The notes beneath the pieces were generated by a model, which did not search any database, was not told where the DNA came from, and was given only the letters and a program-made list of their open reading frames with translations. This document shows, in pieces, positions 7,677 through 9,516 of a stretch of 9,516 bases of DNA. The DNA is from Pseudomonadota bacterium. GTDB lineage: Bacteria > Pseudomonadota > Gammaproteobacteria > Burkholderiales > Burkholderiaceae_C. The position numbers were made by a program, and so were the translations under genes. The DNA lies in contig JAFECV010000052.1 of NCBI GenBank assembly GCA_018241985.1, positions 1 through 9,516 on the forward strand, given 5' to 3'. Position 1 is the first letter of the stretch. Every line of letters begins with the position of its first letter.

Positions 7677-8621
7677 GTGACGCAACCCCGCCCGGCCGCG
7701 CGCCCCCGCATCGTCATCGCCACGCGCGAGAGCCGGCTGGCGCTGTGGCAGGCGCAGCACGTGCAGTCGCTGTTGACGGCGCGTGGCCATGAGGTCGCGT
7801 TACTCGGCATGACGACCCGCGGCGACCGCATTCTCGACCGCTCGCTCTCCAAGGTCGGCGGCAAGGGCCTGTTCGTGAAGGAGCTGGAGGCCGCGCTGGA
7901 AGAGGGCCGCGCCGACATCGCGGTGCACTCGCTCAAGGACGTGCCGATGGATCTGCCGGACGGCTTCGCGCTGGCCTGCGTGCTCGAGCGCGAAGATGCG
8001 CGCGATGCGTTCGTCTCCGCCCGCTACGCCGCGCTGGCCGAGCTGCCCGCGGGCGCGGTGGTCGGCACCTCGAGCCTGCGGCGCGTGGTGCTGCTGCGCG
8101 CGCTGCGGCCGGACCTGCGCATCGAACCACTGCGCGGCAACCTCGACACGCGGCTGCGCAAGCTCGACGAGGGGCGGTTCGACGCGATCGTGCTGGCCGC
8201 GGCCGGCCTGAAGCGCCTGGCCTTGAGCGCGCGCATCCGCGCGCTGTTCGAGCCGGACCAGATGCTGCCCGCGGCCGGGCAGGGCGCGCTGGCGATCGAG
8301 GTGCGCGCCGAACGGCGGGACCTGCTCGATGCGCTTGCCCCGCTGGCGCACCGGCCGACCTGGCTGGCGGCCTGCGCCGAGCGCGCGGTCAGCCGCGCGA
8401 TGGGCGGCAGCTGCTCGATGCCGCTGGCGGCCTATGCGCGCTTCGACGGTGCGGCCCTGCGGCTGGACGCCGCCTGGGGCGAACCGGACGGCGGCGCGGC
8501 GCTGGTGCGCGCCGGAGCCATGGCACCAGTCACCGATGCGGCAGCGGCCGAGGCTCTGGGGAGCGAGGTCGCGGCGCAGTTGCAGCGCGGCGGCGCCCAC
8601 GCGCCCGTGTCCGCGGATTGA
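7677..8621 (+). CDS. hemC: Hydroxymethylbilane synthase (porphobilinogen deaminase)
   Basis: HemC joins four porphobilinogen molecules into hydroxymethylbilane for heme and other tetrapyrroles; it is a soluble monomer carrying a covalent dipyrromethane cofactor. With the GTG start it has 314 residues, matching E. coli (313). Motifs are [18 protein letters not shown] at the N-terminus, [36 protein letters not shown] with catalytic D88, [33 protein letters not shown] and the cofactor attachment [10 protein letters not shown] with C246. The start is not certain: TTG 7671 and ATG 7629 are in frame upstream. GTG 7677 is preferred for its distance from GAAAGAG and its family-like length. It diverges from ppc and is followed by hemD after 15 bases, so the two are an operon; the reaction product is the substrate of HemD. 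Confidence 0.96.
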   Translation: MTQPRPAARPRIVIATRESRLALWQAQHVQSLLTARGHEVALLGMTTRGDRILDRSLSKVGGKGLFVKELEAALEEGRADIAVHSLKDVPMDLPDGFALACVLEREDARDAFVSARYAALAELPAGAVVGTSSLRRVVLLRALRPDLRIEPLRGNLDTRLRKLDEGRFDAIVLAAAGLKRLALSARIRALFEPDQMLPAAGQGALAIEVRAERRDLLDALAPLAHRPTWLAACAERAVSRAMGGSCSMPLAAYARFDGAALRLDAAWGEPDGGAALVRAGAMAPVTDAAAAEALGSEVAAQLQRGGAHAPVSAD

Positions 8622-8636
8622 CCGACCCGCCGCAGC

Positions 8637-9516
8637 ATGCGCGCGATCGTGACCCGCCCCGCGCGCGAGGCCGAGCGCTGGTGCCGCGACTTGGCCCGGC
8701 GCGGCATCGAAGCGGTTGCACTGCCGCTGATCGCGATCGAACCGATAGCGAGCCCCGCGGCGCGCGCCGCGCTCGCCGCGGCCTGGCAGCGCCTCTCGAG
8801 CTACCGCGCGCTGATGTTCGTCAGTGCCAACGCGGTCGACGGGTTTTTCAAGGCAAAACCGGCGGATGCGAGCGTATGGCCATCACAGTTTGCTACTAAA
8901 AATAGAGCAAACCACGACTCGGATCACGATCTGAACCACGACCCCGTGCCGCGCTGCTGGGCGCCCGGGCCGGGCACGGCGCGCGCGCTGGTGAAGGCCG
9001 GCGTGCCGCGGGAGGCTATCGATCTGCCCGATGCCGGCGCCGCGCAGTTCGATTCCGAAGCGCTGTGGCAGAAGGTGCAGCCGCAGCTCGCGCGCGGCGT
9101 AGCTGGCGCGCCGGTGCTGATCGTGCGCGGCAGCGACGGCGGCGACGATCATGAGGCCGATGGTGGCGCCGTGAGTGCCGCTGGTACCGGGCGCGACTGG
9201 CTCGCGCGGCAGCTCGCGCAGGCCGGCGTGCCGGTGCAGTGGCTCGCGGTGTACCGGCGATCGATGCCGGCCTTCGACGCGGCGCAGGCCGCGTTGGCGG
9301 CACAGGCGGCGGCCGACGGTTCGGTCTGGCTGTTCGGCAGCGCGCAGGCGGTGCGGCATCTGACCGGGTGGCTGCCGGCGCAGGACTGGTCCCGGGCGCG
9401 CGCGGTCGCGACCCACCCGCGCATCGCGCAGGCCGCGCGGGGCGCGGGTTTCGCTGTTGTTTGCGAGTCACGTCCGGCGCTGATCGACGTGGTCGCGTCG
9501 ATAGAATCGCTGGCAT
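8637..9516 (+). CDS. hemD: Uroporphyrinogen-III synthase (3' end outside window)
   Basis: HemD closes and rearranges hydroxymethylbilane into uroporphyrinogen III. The frame is open to the window edge, giving 293 residues, already longer than the usual 250-270. Family landmarks are MRAIVTRPAREAERW at the start, ALMFVSANAVDGFF (58-71), CWAPGPGTARAL (107-118), VLIVRGSDGG (160-169), the YRR after VQWLAV, and FGSAQAVRHL near the end. The family is poorly conserved, but the order and position after hemC make the call firm. Two insert-like stretches raise the length: residues 72-105, which include the AT-rich hairpin repeat and an HD-rich tail, and a Gly/Asp/Ala-rich loop at 166-185. The start is ATG 8637, 15 bases after hemC, with no clear Shine-Dalgarno; translational coupling to hemC is likely. 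A hemX/hemY-type gene would be expected next, but it is outside the window. Confidence 0.93.
   Translation, partial: MRAIVTRPAREAERWCRDLARRGIEAVALPLIAIEPIASPAARAALAAAWQRLSSYRALMFVSANAVDGFFKAKPADASVWPSQFATKNRANHDSDHDLNHDPVPRCWAPGPGTARALVKAGVPREAIDLPDAGAAQFDSEALWQKVQPQLARGVAGAPVLIVRGSDGGDDHEADGGAVSAAGTGRDWLARQLAQAGVPVQWLAVYRRSMPAFDAAQAALAAQAAADGSVWLFGSAQAVRHLTGWLPAQDWSRARAVATHPRIAQAARGAGFAVVCESRPALIDVVASIESLA
8842..8912 (+). repeat. AT-rich palindromic repeat in frame inside hemD
   Basis: This patch ends in a striking hairpin. GTTTGCT (8888-8894) pairs with AGCAAAC (8906-8912), a bulged A follows, then CTA pairs with TAG around an AAAA loop, ten pairs in all. It begins with a T run at 8844-8848. 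Codons such as AAA, AAT, AGA, TCA and ACT contrast with neighbouring hemD. It encodes residues 70-92, including PSQFATKNRAN, which has no counterpart in the HemD family as I know it. It aligns with the patch inside ppc. From memory, palindromes of this kind recur in Comamonadaceae genomes. Confidence 0.6.
8910..8942 (+). repeat. Short direct repeat AACCACGAC in hemD
   Basis: AACCACGAC occurs at 8910-8918 and 8934-8942, exactly 24 bp apart, with a related ATCACGAT between them. In frame this gives NHDSDHDLNHD, three His-Asp units spaced four residues apart. It directly follows the hairpin repeat and probably arose by slippage or duplication after it. Confidence 0.6.

Noticed and set aside
9502..9507. 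TAGAAT near the right edge as a promoter for a gene after hemD
   Set aside because: It lies inside the hemD reading frame (ASIESLA), lacks a -35 match at the expected distance, and the downstream gene is out of view.
1..9516. CRISPR arrays, tRNA or rRNA genes, transposases, toxin-antitoxin or defence genes
   Set aside because: I looked on both strands and saw none; every long interval is accounted for by the annotated genes.

Overview
This is a GC-rich chromosomal window of housekeeping genes with several small regulatory and repeat features. I place it in the Burkholderiales, most likely Comamonadaceae. The evidence is the protein sequences (ArgH with the SEPMSEL N-terminus, HemC, HemD, PEP carboxylase) and two repeat types that, from memory, resemble interspersed repeats common in that family. 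The species cannot be named from the sequence.

Layout from left to right. On the minus strand is the N-terminal part of a PmrA/QseB-type OmpR-family response regulator (ends beyond base 1). Its upstream region carries a candidate CTTAAG-type direct-repeat box next to a -10 element. Upstream of that, on the same strand, is argH (argininosuccinate lyase, last step of arginine synthesis). Divergent from argH, with start codons that physically overlap, is a LytS/AlgZ-like four-helix membrane histidine kinase. A 174-bp gap filled by a structured repeat follows, then an AlgR-like LytTR response regulator. A small membrane fatty-acid hydroxylase (minus strand) ends tail-to-tail with the regulator, and behind it lies a complete ppc (PEP carboxylase, minus strand). 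hemC and hemD diverge from ppc and occupy the right end; hemD runs off the window.

Functionally, argH - LytS/AlgZ kinase - AlgR-like regulator - hemC - hemD recalls the argH-algZ-algR-hemC-hemD order known from Pseudomonas. Here the regulator and hemC are separated by the hydroxylase and ppc. HemC and HemD act consecutively to make uroporphyrinogen III. Ppc replenishes oxaloacetate, and ArgH releases fumarate and arginine.

The most unusual material is inside coding sequence. hemD and ppc each contain an AT-rich patch of about 70 bp, with a short hairpin and atypical codons, that stays in frame. The two patches align with each other, which suggests degenerate copies of one repeat family tolerated within essential or central genes. 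I found no CRISPR array, tRNA, rRNA, transposase or defence system, and no evidence of a wholly new multi-gene system. All gene-free gaps are under 200 bp.
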